A DNA stretch of 64,000 nt from Acidobacteriaceae bacterium (GCA_028283625.1 JAPWKG010000008.1:62001-126000); one strand, 5' to 3'. Counted from the stretch's first letter, positions 34,310 through 43,043 are shown. Notes: generated by a model from the sequence alone, not told the origin. Numbers and translations are program-made.

Positions 34310-34897
34310 ATGAATCGTATTGCTTGTTCGCTCGCCCTTTTCGTTTTGGCTACGGCCTCGGTTAGCCACGCCCAGACCGAGACCAAGCCGTGCCCAAACC
34401 CCTTGGTGCAGGGCCATGGCAAGCCTGCCGCAGGGCAGCCGCTGGCTTCTCCTGCCGCCTCGGCTGAAACGCAACTGGACGGCAAGACGGTTTCGATCAA
34501 GTACAACGCTCCCTCCATTCGTTGCCGCACGATTATGGGCGGCCTGGTGCCCTACGGCAAGTTGTGGCGTCTTGGCGCGAATGCTGCGACGACGCTTGTG
34601 ACGGATACGGATTTGACGATCGGTGACCTGAAGGTTCCTGCGGGAACGTACACGTTGTATGCTCTGCCGGCAGCGGAGGGAGCTCCGTGGCAGCTCATCG
34701 TCAACAAGCAGAATGGACAGTGGGGAACGGTGTACAACGAGTCGCAGGACCTTGGCCGGACTCCGATGGAGACCGGTACGTTGCCACAGTCGCAGGAGAC
34801 CATGACGCTGAGCTTTGAGAGCGTCAAGGGCAAGAATGCCGTATTGCATATGCGCTGGGAAAAGACCGATGTGTCCGTCCCCGTGGTAGCCGACTAG
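34310..34897 (+). CDS. Secreted DUF2911 protein
   Basis: A 195-residue protein with a signal peptide (MNRIACSLALFVLATASVSHAQ) and one DUF2911 domain: 'KTVSIKYNAPSIRCRTIMGGLVPYGKLWRLGANAATTL' region, 'DLKVPAGTYTLYALP' and 'TMTLSFESVKGKNAVLHMRWEKTDVSVPV'. DUF2911 proteins are common secreted proteins in Acidobacteria and Bacteroidetes without known function; the domain looks like an all-beta carbohydrate- or ligand-binding fold. GGAGAGG lies before the ATG at 34310. It follows the divergent tRNA gene. Confidence 0.9.
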   Translation: MNRIACSLALFVLATASVSHAQTETKPCPNPLVQGHGKPAAGQPLASPAASAETQLDGKTVSIKYNAPSIRCRTIMGGLVPYGKLWRLGANAATTLVTDTDLTIGDLKVPAGTYTLYALPAAEGAPWQLIVNKQNGQWGTVYNESQDLGRTPMETGTLPQSQETMTLSFESVKGKNAVLHMRWEKTDVSVPVVAD

Positions 34898-35258
34898 CTC
34901 CGAGCTGCACGCTATCGCCACGCCGCAAAGATATCGCTGGCTGCATCGTTTTGTCGGGGTGGCGATGGCGTTGAGCCGTTGGATTCCGCGTAAGACTAAC
35001 GGGTCAGTCTCTGGTAGAGGCTAGCTGCTGCAATGTGAAACACGCACAGGCCTATACGGAAGGCTTCGCTGCCATCGTAGGCGGTCCAGACTGCGCTTTC
35101 GCCGAGCAGGAACAGCGTGATCAGCGGCAAGCGAAGCCGATGCCCAGCAACAAAAGTCAGGCCGAACGCGAGGTTCGGCCTGACTTTTTTGTTGCTGAAC
35201 TACGGGGAAGCTTTACGGAAGCCGTGGTCCTTCTGCCAGGCAGTCTCTGCCCGTCGGT
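34898..35258. other. Intergenic region with a terminator and a possible gene remnant
   Basis: No convincing complete gene. On the minus strand, from about 35201 to 34999, a frame without an ATG encodes a membrane-like peptide (for example ITLFLLGESAVWTAYDG and IGLCVFHIAAASLYQRLTR) ending in TAG. It could be the tail of a decayed small membrane protein or chance. The strong hairpin at 35152-35190 lies inside it. Confidence 0.4.
35152..35190. terminator. Intrinsic terminator downstream of gcvPB
   Basis: Perfect 16-base arms AAAAGTCAGGCCGAAC / GTTCGGCCTGACTTTT with a five-base loop, with T runs on both strands. It lies about 70 bases beyond the gcvPB stop on the minus strand. Confidence 0.85.
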
Positions 35259-36803
35259 TTACCACTCCTTGGCAGCACTCTCCGGGGTTAAAGGTGTTGC
35301 GGCGGCAGGAGCCTTCCAGCGCAGCACCGGCTTGCGCGCGGCGGTGGTTTCGTCCAGACGCTGCAGGCGTGTGGTGTGCGGAGCCGTCTTCACCAGCTCC
35401 GGATTCTCGTCCGCTTCCTTAGCGATCTGTTCCAATGCATCCACCAGCAGGTCCAGCTCTTCCTTCGACTCCGACTCCGTCGGCTCGATCATCATCGCGC
35501 CGGGAACGACGAGCGGAAAGCTCACCGTATAAGCGTGGAAGCCATAGTCGATGAGGCGCTTGCCCATGTCGCCGGTCTTCACGCCGTTCTTGGTCTGGCG
35601 CTTGTCGGAGAACACGACCTCGTGCATCGACGGCGCATCGAAGGGCAGGTCGAAGAGGTGCTTAAGCTTGGCGCGGAGGTAGTTCGCGTTGAGCACAGCG
35701 TCTTCGGTGGTCTGGCGCAGGCCGTCCGGGCCGTTGGCGAGAATGTACGCCAGCGCGCGGATGAACATGCCGAAGTTGCCGTACCAAGCGCGCACACGAC
35801 CGACGGTCTGCGGGCGGTTGTATTCGAGGCCGAGCAGGCCATTCTCTCGCTCGACCACAACCGGCGTCGGCAGAAACGGCTCAAGGATCTTCTTGCAGGC
35901 CACAGGACCCGAGCCCGGGCCACCACCGCCGTGCGGGGTCGAGAAGGTCTTGTGCAGGTTCAGGTGCATCACGTCGGCGCCGAAGTCGCCAGGACGTGTC
36001 TTGCCGCAGAGCGCGTTCATGTTCGCGCCGTCCATGTAGAGCAGCGCGCCCTTCGCGTGAAGGATGTCGGCGATCTTGTGAATGTCTTCTTCAAAGACGC
36101 CGATCGTCGAGGGGTTGGTGAGCATCAGCGCGGCGACGTCTTCATCCACGGCTTTTGCGAGCGCTTCCAGGTCGACCATGCCGCGAGCGTTCGATTTCAG
36201 ATTGGCGATATCGTACCCACACACGGCTGCAGTGGCAGGATTCGTCCCGTGAGCCGAGTCCGGAATCAGGATCTTCTTCCGCGGGTTTCCGTTGGCCGTA
36301 TGGTAGGCCTTCGCCAGCAGGATGCCGGTGAACTCGCCGTGCGCGCCGGCTGCCGGCTGCAGCGTAATGGCGTCCATGCCCGTGATCTCGATCAGGCAGT
36401 CGCTCAGCAGCTTCATGATGCCGAGTGCGCCCTGCGAGAGCTCTTCCGGCTGGTAAGGGTGCGCTTCGGCGAGACCTTCCAGGCGGGCTACCAGCTCGTT
36501 GATGCGGCCGTTGTACTTCATGGTGCAGGAGCCGAGCGGATACATGCCGAGATCGATGGCGTAGTTCCACGTTGAAAGACGCGTGAAGTGACGCACAATC
36601 TCGATCTCGCTCAGTTCCGGCATCACGCCAAGATCCTGGCGTGTCTGCTCGCCGAGCAGCGAGGCTGCATCAACGGCAGGTACGTCCAGCTCCGCCAGGC
36701 GATAGCCCTTCTTGCCGGGGGAGGACTTTTCGAAGATCAAATCTTCGTTCTGATTGACATGGGTGCTCACCTTGCGCGGTGTGCCGACGAACTTCTCCGA
36801 CAT
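35259..36803 (-). CDS. gcvPB: Glycine dehydrogenase (decarboxylating) subunit 2
   Basis: A 514-residue PLP-dependent subunit of the two-part P-protein, which decarboxylates glycine and passes the aminomethyl group to the lipoyl arm of GcvH. The PLP lysine is Lys 285 in LNLHKTFSTPHGGGGPGSGP; GTNPATAA, YPLGSCTMKYN and MDGANMNALCG are further signatures. AAGGAG lies 13 bases before the ATG. The other subunit, gcvPA, is 2.1 kb away on the same strand, separated by a plus-strand pseudokinase gene, so gcvPB must have its own promoter in the 36804-37160 gap. Confidence 0.97.
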   Translation of the reverse strand: MSEKFVGTPRKVSTHVNQNEDLIFEKSSPGKKGYRLAELDVPAVDAASLLGEQTRQDLGVMPELSEIEIVRHFTRLSTWNYAIDLGMYPLGSCTMKYNGRINELVARLEGLAEAHPYQPEELSQGALGIMKLLSDCLIEITGMDAITLQPAAGAHGEFTGILLAKAYHTANGNPRKKILIPDSAHGTNPATAAVCGYDIANLKSNARGMVDLEALAKAVDEDVAALMLTNPSTIGVFEEDIHKIADILHAKGALLYMDGANMNALCGKTRPGDFGADVMHLNLHKTFSTPHGGGGPGSGPVACKKILEPFLPTPVVVERENGLLGLEYNRPQTVGRVRAWYGNFGMFIRALAYILANGPDGLRQTTEDAVLNANYLRAKLKHLFDLPFDAPSMHEVVFSDKRQTKNGVKTGDMGKRLIDYGFHAYTVSFPLVVPGAMMIEPTESESKEELDLLVDALEQIAKEADENPELVKTAPHTTRLQRLDETTAARKPVLRWKAPAAATPLTPESAAKEW

Positions 36804-37160
36804 GGAAGCAAACTCCTTGCGCCGCTCGCACAGAAAATGACTGTTGGAAGGCGGATAAACGCTTCTTCCAGCTTCTCATATTCAGACCCTGTTTTGCCCC
36901 ACAGAAGATATGTGGAAGACCTTCTGGACAGCGCTTTCCTGCAAACGGTTCTGTTCACCGGATCACAGGCTTTTGCATCTCGGTGAGTAACGAATCGTAT
37001 TCACGAGAAAATTTCGGTTTCTCCTTCACACCTTCTTCGCCGTCCGAGGGCATCCACTGTGATCAGGCACACCGTCTGCCTCCACCGGGGAGATTGCGCT
37101 GAGTTCGCCGCATCCCCTGGGAACGTTCCCCTTGCACGACAACAATTCTGGAGTACTTTT
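36804..37160. other. Divergent intergenic region between gcvPB and the pseudokinase gene
   Basis: 357 bases that should hold both promoters. I looked for a glycine riboswitch on the minus strand (tandem aptamer with GGAGAG and AGGAC boxes) and do not see one. No reading frame here looks coding. Confidence 0.5.
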
Positions 37161-38468
37161 ATGCACCTTTGGACGGATTACGAGGGTAAGACCGTTAACG
37201 GCGATTACCTCCTGGGCAGACTGCTTCGCTCGGAGGGACGCAACGGTTTCTTTGCCACCACCAACAAGCAGGGTCAGCAGGCCGTCATCCGGTTGACTGA
37301 AGCCCACTTTGATGAAGACCAGCAACTGGAGCGATGGCGCAAGGTTGCAGCGCTCAAGCACCCGCATCTGATCGAGATCGATCAGCTTGGCAGCACTGAC
37401 TTTGACGGTGTTTCACTGACCTATGCGTTGATGGAGGCTGAGGATGCAAGCCTGGGCGATGTCCTGAAGGACCGCTCGCTTACTCCCACGGAAAGCCTGC
37501 AGGTCGCTCGAGCCGTAGCGCAGGCACTGCGTGCCCTGCACGGCGCCGGGCTGGTGCACGAGCATATCGAGGCTGCCAACGTTCTCGCCGTAGGAGAGGT
37601 TGTGAAGCTGCGCAGCGACTGTGTGCGCGAGTGCGTTGCCGATCAGGAGTTTCTGACCCAGGAAGGTTGTGCCGCGTTGCGCCGTAAGGATGTCCGCGCG
37701 CTGGGCACACTGCTGCTGCGCTGCCTCACGCTGGAGTCCGAGCTCCGTGCGCAGCTCAAGTTGCCGGAGCCGTTTTATCGCGTGGTGCCGGGAGCTATCG
37801 ATGGCTCGTTGTCGCTGGAGCAGATCGAAGCGTTGCTCGGCCCGGAAGAGGCAGCCAAGCCTGAACCGCCATCCCCGGTGGCAAGCGAAAACGCGGTGAC
37901 TGTGCCGCCCGCAAGCCTGCCGCCTGCGCACTCGTCTCCCGTGCCAGCATCCTCCGTTCTACCGGTTTCTGCGGAAGAGGCCGCTCCGCCCCAGTTCCGC
38001 CCGCGGAATGAGCGGCGGGCTCAGGCACAGATCGAGTCGCAGGAAAGCCAGAGCAAGCGGTGGTTGTTGCTCGGAGCCTGTGCTGCGGTGTTGCTGCTGG
38101 TCATCGCCGGTGTCTGGCATCTGGCTTCAGGGAAGCCGCAGACGCAGGCTGCCGCTCCGGTGCAAGCACCCTCGTCTGCGCCAGTGCAGAGCACCCCTGC
38201 GGTGCAACCTGCAGCCACCCCGGTGGCTCCGGCGCACGGCTGGCATGTCATCGCCTATACGTACAATCACGAGGATCAGGCGCAGGCGAAGGTCAAGAGC
38301 GTCCTGCGGCATCATGCATCGCTTGAGCCGCAGGTCTTCAGCCCCGGCGGCCATGGACCGTACCTGGTTGCGCTGGGTGGAGTGATGAGCGAGCAGGACG
38401 CAAAGACGATGCTGCAACGTGCCCGGCGCTCTGGTATGCCACGCGATACATTCATCCGGAATTACTAG
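37161..38468 (+). CDS. Membrane-anchored pseudokinase with C-terminal SPOR-like domain
   Basis: A 435-residue protein. Residues about 10-225 have the shape of a bacterial Ser/Thr kinase (YLLGRLLRSEG, 'ALKHPHLIEI', 'LHGAGLVHEHIEAANVL'), but the key residues are changed: the ATP-binding Lys is Arg 44 in AVIRL, HRD is HEH (133-135), and no DFG is found (KLRSDC, 149-154). It is therefore most likely inactive. A Pro/Ser-rich linker (231-290), one membrane helix (301-321), a second linker and an extracytoplasmic domain (about 360-435) resembling SPOR follow. SPOR domains bind denuded peptidoglycan at division sites. GGAG lies ten bases before the ATG. A terminator follows. Confidence 0.75.
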   Translation: MHLWTDYEGKTVNGDYLLGRLLRSEGRNGFFATTNKQGQQAVIRLTEAHFDEDQQLERWRKVAALKHPHLIEIDQLGSTDFDGVSLTYALMEAEDASLGDVLKDRSLTPTESLQVARAVAQALRALHGAGLVHEHIEAANVLAVGEVVKLRSDCVRECVADQEFLTQEGCAALRRKDVRALGTLLLRCLTLESELRAQLKLPEPFYRVVPGAIDGSLSLEQIEALLGPEEAAKPEPPSPVASENAVTVPPASLPPAHSSPVPASSVLPVSAEEAAPPQFRPRNERRAQAQIESQESQSKRWLLLGACAAVLLLVIAGVWHLASGKPQTQAAAPVQAPSSAPVQSTPAVQPAATPVAPAHGWHVIAYTYNHEDQAQAKVKSVLRHHASLEPQVFSPGGHGPYLVALGGVMSEQDAKTMLQRARRSGMPRDTFIRNY

Positions 38469-38478
38469 GCCGTTTTCA

Positions 38479-38525
38479 AAAGATGAAGGCGGACTCTGTT
38501 TTGAGGAGTCCGCCTTCGTCTTTGT
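38479..38525 (+). terminator. Intrinsic terminator after the pseudokinase gene
   Basis: Arms 38479-38496 and 38506-38523 pair over 18 bases with one mismatch; it follows the stop by 10 bases and has TTTG at its end. It also stands between this gene and the convergent small acidic protein. Confidence 0.75.
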
Positions 38526-38550
38526 CGTTGAGCTACTGCTTTAGCCGTTC

Positions 38551-38913
38551 TTAGAACTCTTCTTCGTTCTCACCACTACCGTCCTCGGAGTAGCTGCCAG
38601 CCTCGGGCCCGTCGAGGTCCTCCTCACGCAGGCTGAGAGCGATGACCGTACCGGATTCAAACTCCACGGTCAGGGCTTCAAACTCTTCGAGCGAAGCCTT
38701 TGCGACCGTCTCGCCGATCTGCGCGCAGACACCGTTGCGGTACTCCGGCTCACCGTAGGCCAACGAGAAGTCGCTCAGCAGCAGGTGTGGCCAGGTGTAT
38801 AGGGTAAGCATCGGGCCGGCCGCGCCGCCGCTATCGGCAAAGTGTAGCCGCAGGTAGTCGGAGACGAACTCGACCGCCCACAGCTCCTGTCCTTCGATTG
38901 CGCTGATGTCCAT
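38551..38913 (-). CDS. Small acidic protein of unknown function in the gcv operon
   Basis: A 120-residue cytoplasmic protein. The first 95 residues look folded (ELWAVEFVSDYLRLHFAD, LTLYTWPHLLLSDFSLAYG), with strong alternation of hydrophobic strands; the last 20 are very acidic (EDGSGENEEEF). AGGAG lies about eight bases before the ATG, and it begins 13 bases after gcvPA on the same strand, so it should be cotranscribed with gcvH-gcvPA. I do not recognise the family. The position suggests a role linked to glycine cleavage, but this is only inferred. Confidence 0.7.
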   Translation of the reverse strand: MDISAIEGQELWAVEFVSDYLRLHFADSGGAAGPMLTLYTWPHLLLSDFSLAYGEPEYRNGVCAQIGETVAKASLEEFEALTVEFESGTVIALSLREEDLDGPEAGSYSEDGSGENEEEF

Positions 38914-38926
38914 CGAACCGCTCCTG

Positions 38927-40285
38927 TTAGCGAACGCCTTCCGCCGCGGCGTCGATCTGTGCCTTGGTGGTCAGCTCCGTTGCGCACCACAGCGAAGCTC
39001 CTTCGCCCAGCTCCGGATACCACTTTGCCAGCGACAAGCCACCGATGATCTGCTTTTCGAGCAGCTTGGCGTTGGTTGCCTCCGCGGTGGCCGGAAGAAC
39101 GACGGCGAACTCATTGAAGCTTGGACCGCTGAAGAGCTTCTTTGCGCCAGAGCGTTCCAGCGAGCTGCGCAGATACTCGGCCTTGGCCAGGTTCTGCTCG
39201 GCGAGTTCCTTCAGGCCCTGCTTGCCGTAGACGGTGAGGTAGATCGTCACCATCAAGGAAACCAGCGCCTGATTGGTGCAGATGTTCGAGGTCGCCTTCT
39301 CCCGGCGGATATGCTGTTCGCGGGTTGAGAGCGTGAGCACGAAGCCGCGCTTGCCGTTGGAATCTTTCGTTTCACCGCACAGGCGGCCCGGCATCTGGCG
39401 CAGGAACTTCTCCTTGCAGGCCAGCACGCCGCAGTACGGTCCGCCGAAGCCGACCGCCACGCCGAAGCTCTGGGCCTCAAGCGAAACGATATCTGCTTCA
39501 ACTGGCGGCTTCACAATGCCGAGCGAAAGCGCTTCTGCGATCGAGACGATCAGGAGTGCGCCCTTCTTGTGCGCGATCTCTGCCAGCGCAGCCACATCTT
39601 CAATGGTGCCGAAGAAGTTCGGGCTCTGGATCAGTACGCAGGCCGTGTCCTCGGTGATGGTGGCCTCAAGCGCGTTCAGGTCCACTCGTCCGGTTGTCGT
39701 GTCAAACGCAACCTCGGTGACCGGGATGCCCTGATGTTGAACCGTGGTGTGCAGAACTTCGCGGTACTCCGGGTGTACGCTGCGCGCAACCACTGCTCCG
39801 GAGCGTCCGGTAACGCGCACCGCCATCATGACGGCCTCGGCGCACCCGGTCGAGCCGTCGTACATGGACGCGTTGGCGATCTCCATGCCGGTCAGCTCAC
39901 AGATCATGGTTTGGAACTCAAAGGTAGCCTGCAGCGTGCCCTGCGCGATCTCCGGCTGATAGGGCGTGTAGCTGGTCAGGAACTCGCCACGCTGTACCAG
40001 AGAATCGATCACAACGGGGCGGTAGTGGCGGTAGGCTCCCGCGCCCAGAAAGCTCGCATACTGCGTCGCGGTCTGCGCTTCGGCAAGTTCGCCTGAGGCC
40101 ACGTTGGCCGCAAAGGCCTTGAAACGGTCGAGCACTTCGCTTTCCGAGTGCTGGCGCGGAATGTTTAGATCGCGTGTAAGGCGGAACTCGGCGGGTACGC
40201 TTTCAAAAAGCGAATCAATCGACGGCACACCGATGGCTTCGAGCATCTCGATGCGGTCGGTCGGAGACTTGGGTAGATAGCGCAT
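38927..40285 (-). CDS. gcvPA: Glycine dehydrogenase (decarboxylating) subunit 1
   Basis: A 452-residue subunit of the split P-protein. Signatures include [15 protein letters not shown] at the start, '[18 protein letters not shown]', '[22 protein letters not shown]', '[15 protein letters not shown]' and '[24 protein letters not shown]'. As expected for subunit 1, the PLP lysine motif is absent. It lies 92 bases downstream of gcvH on the same strand and 13 bases upstream of the small acidic protein. Confidence 0.97.
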   Translation of the reverse strand: MRYLPKSPTDRIEMLEAIGVPSIDSLFESVPAEFRLTRDLNIPRQHSESEVLDRFKAFAANVASGELAEAQTATQYASFLGAGAYRHYRPVVIDSLVQRGEFLTSYTPYQPEIAQGTLQATFEFQTMICELTGMEIANASMYDGSTGCAEAVMMAVRVTGRSGAVVARSVHPEYREVLHTTVQHQGIPVTEVAFDTTTGRVDLNALEATITEDTACVLIQSPNFFGTIEDVAALAEIAHKKGALLIVSIAEALSLGIVKPPVEADIVSLEAQSFGVAVGFGGPYCGVLACKEKFLRQMPGRLCGETKDSNGKRGFVLTLSTREQHIRREKATSNICTNQALVSLMVTIYLTVYGKQGLKELAEQNLAKAEYLRSSLERSGAKKLFSGPSFNEFAVVLPATAEATNAKLLEKQIIGGLSLAKWYPELGEGASLWCATELTTKAQIDAAAEGVR

Positions 40286-40377
40286 GGCCTGATCTTTCTT
40301 GGGCGGGCGCAGCCTCCAGCGGATGACTCCGCCGGGCCACGGTATGAAACAAAGACAACAGGAAAACGGGAAACGGC

Positions 40378-40767
40378 TTAGTGTCCGGTCTCTTCTGCGA
40401 CGAACTTTTCGTAGTCCGCGGCGGAGATCAGCGCATTGGCTTCGTCGGTGTTGGTGACCGCGAGCTTGATGAGCCAGGTGGCGTTGGCGTCGGTGTTGAT
40501 CGTCTCCGGTGCCGAGTTCAGGGCCTCGTTCACTTCCGTGACGGTGCCAGTGACAGGAGCGTAGAGGTCGGAGACTGCCTTGACGCTCTCGACCGAGCCA
40601 AAGGTAGAGCCGGCTTCAATCTCTTGGCCAACCTTCGGCAGTTCCACGAAGACGATGTCGCCGAGCGAGCTCTGCGCATAGTCGGTGATGCCTACGGTGC
40701 CGGTTTCGCCGTCGAGCGCAAGCCACTCGTGGGACTTGGCGTAGCGGTAGTTCTGGGGATAGCTCAT
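40378..40767 (-). CDS. gcvH: Glycine cleavage system H protein
   Basis: A 129-residue lipoyl carrier that shuttles the aminomethyl intermediate between the P, T and L proteins. The lipoyl lysine is Lys 63 in [16 protein letters not shown], and [20 protein letters not shown] is the typical N-terminal hairpin. Length fits the family. Immediately upstream of its ATG lies an inverted repeat (40768-40786) where a ribosome binding site would be expected. LipA at 16.9 kb would complete its cofactor. Confidence 0.98.
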   Translation of the reverse strand: MSYPQNYRYAKSHEWLALDGETGTVGITDYAQSSLGDIVFVELPKVGQEIEAGSTFGSVESVKAVSDLYAPVTGTVTEVNEALNSAPETINTDANATWLIKLAVTNTDEANALISAADYEKFVAEETGH

Positions 40768-40786
40768 GCCGTCATTTTATGACGGC
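40768..40786 (-). promoter_or_regulatory. Inverted repeat directly before the gcvH start codon
   Basis: GCCGTCAT-TTT-ATGACGGC is a perfect eight-base inverted repeat that begins at the base next to the gcvH ATG. No Shine-Dalgarno-like sequence is seen at the usual distance. It could be an operator or an RNA hairpin that controls translation. Confidence 0.45.
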
Positions 40787-40832
40787 TTGAGCTGCGGGAA
40801 TTTTTCCTGCGGCGAATCGGTGAATCTTTTAT

Positions 40833-40844
40833 TTCGATATCGAA
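40833..40844. promoter_or_regulatory. Palindrome TTCGATATCGAA upstream of the mhqO-like gene, candidate MarR-type operator
   Basis: A perfect 12-base palindrome 57 bases before the ring-cleaving dioxygenase gene, whose operon ends with a MarR-family regulator. MhqR of Bacillus binds a palindrome of the form ATCTCGAxxTCGAGAT; the resemblance of the CGA/TCG core supports, but does not prove, autoregulation. Confidence 0.45.
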
Positions 40845-40900
40845 TCATATGAAGTGGAAACAGTTGGGCGCCCGCCGCCCGGAAAGGATTCACCCCTACC

Positions 40901-41893
40901 ATGAACCCCATCGTTGGACTCCACCACGTCACCGCTATCGCTTCTAATCCTCAGCAAAATCTTGATTTTTATACCGAGGTTCTCGGGCTTCGCCTGGTAA
41001 AGCGCACGGTGAATTTTGACGATCCCGGCACGTATCACTTTTACTTCGGGGACGATACGGGGACTCCGGGGACGATTCTGACCTTCTTCCCCTGGCCCCA
41101 CGCTCGTCGTGGAACCCCGGGTGCGGGCGAGGTTTCGCACACCGCCTTTAGCATCCCGGCTGGCTCTGTAGAGTACTGGCACGAGCGCCTGACGCAGAAG
41201 GGGGTGCTGGTAGAGCGCACCGGCAAACGCTTCGGCGGCAGGGAAGAGGTGTTGACCCTGGCGGACCCCGACGGCATGAAGCTGGAGCTGGTTGCGTACA
41301 TGGATGTTCCGGAGCTGACTCCGGCGCGCTACGCAGATGTACCAGCAGAGCACGCGATCCGTGGCTTCTTTGGCGTGACCATGCTGCACCGCGAGCTTGC
41401 TCCGACCGAAGGCGCGTTGAACCTGCTCGGCTTCGTCAAAGTGGCCGAAGAGGGAAGCCGTGTCCGCTTCCGTTCGCCGGATGGAGCTGTGCTGGGGAAC
41501 CAGATCGACGTTGTTGTCGACCCGAACGCGGGCTGGGGCCGTCCCGGTGCTGGAAGCGTGCATCACATCGCCTTCCGCAATCAGGATGACGCCGCGCAGG
41601 CCGAGTGGCACGAGAAGGTGGCACCGCACCTGGGCGTAACCCCCGTGCAGGATCGCCAGTACTTCCACTCGATCTACTTCCGCGAGCCTGGTGGTGTGCT
41701 CTTTGAGATGGCTACCGACACGCCGGGCTTCCTGTACGACGAGCCTGTCGAATCTTTGGGCGAAGCCCTGAAGCTTCCCACCTGGGTGGAGCCGCAGCGT
41801 GCTTTGATCGAGGCCCGCGTTCTGCCGATCACCATGTCGCAGAGCTCCGCGCAGCTCAACGCTGCGAGCAAGAAAGAAGAGGTGCAGGTATGA
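40901..41893 (+). CDS. mhqO: Ring-cleaving dioxygenase, MhqO-like (VOC superfamily)
   Basis: A 330-residue two-module glyoxalase/extradiol dioxygenase-fold protein. It begins with GLHHVTAIASNPQQNLDFYTEVLGL and has the second module from about 150 (GFFGVTMLHREL). His and Glu metal ligands are visible (HHVT near residue 8, SVHHIAFR near 221, GGVLFEMATD near 267). MhqO/CatE-like enzymes open quinone- or catechol-type rings during quinone stress. Its stop overlaps the hydrolase start (ATGA), and a MarR regulator follows, the mhqODR arrangement of Bacillus subtilis (gene order differs slightly). Confidence 0.88.
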   Translation: MNPIVGLHHVTAIASNPQQNLDFYTEVLGLRLVKRTVNFDDPGTYHFYFGDDTGTPGTILTFFPWPHARRGTPGAGEVSHTAFSIPAGSVEYWHERLTQKGVLVERTGKRFGGREEVLTLADPDGMKLELVAYMDVPELTPARYADVPAEHAIRGFFGVTMLHRELAPTEGALNLLGFVKVAEEGSRVRFRSPDGAVLGNQIDVVVDPNAGWGRPGAGSVHHIAFRNQDDAAQAEWHEKVAPHLGVTPVQDRQYFHSIYFREPGGVLFEMATDTPGFLYDEPVESLGEALKLPTWVEPQRALIEARVLPITMSQSSAQLNAASKKEEVQV

Positions 41894-42531
41894 ACACGCA
41901 TCCGCATGGAGGAGCGCCGCTTGTATGGGGTGGCGCTCCGGTAGCGTCGGCCAAAGGAGCCATCGTGCTCCTGCATGGCCGCGGGGGCTCGGCGCAGGAC
42001 ATTCTGACGCTGGGGCCGTTGCTGGGACAGCCGGAGTTTGCTCTGGTGGCTCCGCAGGCCGCCGGGCATACCTGGTATCCGCAGTCGTTTCTTGCTCCGC
42101 GCGAGGCAAACGAGCCGTATCTGAGCTCGGCTCTGCAGCGTGTCGCCGAGACGGTGGCGGAGCTGGAGCAGCAGGGAGTGGCGCGGGATCGCATTGTCGT
42201 TGCCGGCTTCTCTCAGGGTGCTTGCCTTAGCTCGGAGTTTGTCGCGTCGCATCCGGCGCGATACGCAGGGTTGATCGCCTTCACGGGAGGCCTGATCGGG
42301 CCTCTGGACGCTGACCTGCACCACGAAGGTTCGCTCGACGGCACACCGGCGCTATTGCTTTCGGGCGATCCTGACCCGCACGTTCCCTGGGCGCGGGTAG
42401 AGGCGACCGCGGCCGAGCTGGAGCGCATGGGGGCAAGCGTCAGCAGCAAGCGCTTCCCCGGCCGCCCTCACACGGTCTCCGGGGAAGAGATCGAGCTGGC
42501 GCGGCAGTTCCTGCGCGTAGCGTTAGGATGA
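41890..42531 (+). CDS. mhqD: MhqD-like alpha/beta hydrolase (carboxylesterase/phospholipase family)
   Basis: A 213-residue alpha/beta hydrolase with the oxyanion region 'VLLHGRGGSAQDIL' and nucleophile elbow AGFSQGACLS; 'SGDPDPHVPW' holds the acid residue and 'RPHTVSGEEI' the His of the triad. It matches phospholipase/carboxylesterases such as MhqD, which works with the ring-cleaving dioxygenase in detoxifying quinones. It overlaps its neighbours on both sides by four bases, so all three genes are coupled. Confidence 0.88.
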   Translation: MNTHPHGGAPLVWGGAPVASAKGAIVLLHGRGGSAQDILTLGPLLGQPEFALVAPQAAGHTWYPQSFLAPREANEPYLSSALQRVAETVAELEQQGVARDRIVVAGFSQGACLSSEFVASHPARYAGLIAFTGGLIGPLDADLHHEGSLDGTPALLLSGDPDPHVPWARVEATAAELERMGASVSSKRFPGRPHTVSGEEIELARQFLRVALG

Positions 42532-43001
42532 AGGCCATGCCTGCGATCAGCTTCAACAAACCCTCTTCCACGAGCAGCGCGGCCCTTTGGGTCGTGCTTG
42601 CCCGTGCTTACCGTTCCATGGCTGCGTTTGTGGAGCACTCCGTGGCAGGGTTGGGGATCGGGTTGAGCGACTTCATGATTCTCGAAGCGCTGCTGCACAA
42701 GGGGGCCATGACCATGAGCGCTTTGTGTGACGTGGTGCTGCTGAAGAATGCTTCGATGACCGCAGCCGTGGATCGCCTGGAAGAGCGCGGGCTGGTGCAT
42801 CGTGCCAACGACGAGCACGACCGGCGCGTGCGTTTTGTGCAGCTCACGGCAGAAGGCACAACCGTGATCAAGCGGCTTTATGCCCGGCACGAGCGTGATC
42901 TGGATGAGGTGATGGCCGGCGTGCCGGAAGCTCAGCGTGAGGAGCTGCGCCGCACGCTCAAAACCATCGGGCTTACCGCGCAGTCCCGTATACGGCAGTA
43001 A
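42528..43001 (+). CDS. mhqR: MarR-family transcriptional regulator, MhqR-like
   Basis: A 157-residue winged-helix regulator. The DNA-binding domain covers about 50-115 (LSDFMILEALLHKGAMTMSALCDVVLLKNASMTAAVDRLEERGLV region) with the wing DEHDRRVRFVQLT. MarR proteins of this kind repress neighbouring detoxification genes and leave the DNA when modified by quinones or aldehydes; the Cys in SALCDVV could be a sensor, which is inference. It ends the mhqO-mhqD-mhqR operon and is followed by a very strong terminator. Confidence 0.88.
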   Translation: MKAMPAISFNKPSSTSSAALWVVLARAYRSMAAFVEHSVAGLGIGLSDFMILEALLHKGAMTMSALCDVVLLKNASMTAAVDRLEERGLVHRANDEHDRRVRFVQLTAEGTTVIKRLYARHERDLDEVMAGVPEAQREELRRTLKTIGLTAQSRIRQ

Positions 43002-43043
43002 TCGCCTTCTATGGAAGACGGCTTTGCCGTAAACAGATTTCAC

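Noticed and set aside
35376-36575. 399-codon plus-strand frame opposite gcvPB
   Set aside because: Shadow of gcvPB, which has the PLP lysine motif and ribosome binding site.
36804-37160. Glycine riboswitch upstream of gcvPB
   Set aside because: The conserved boxes of the aptamer are not found on the minus strand; the gaps upstream of gcvT and gcvH also lack them.
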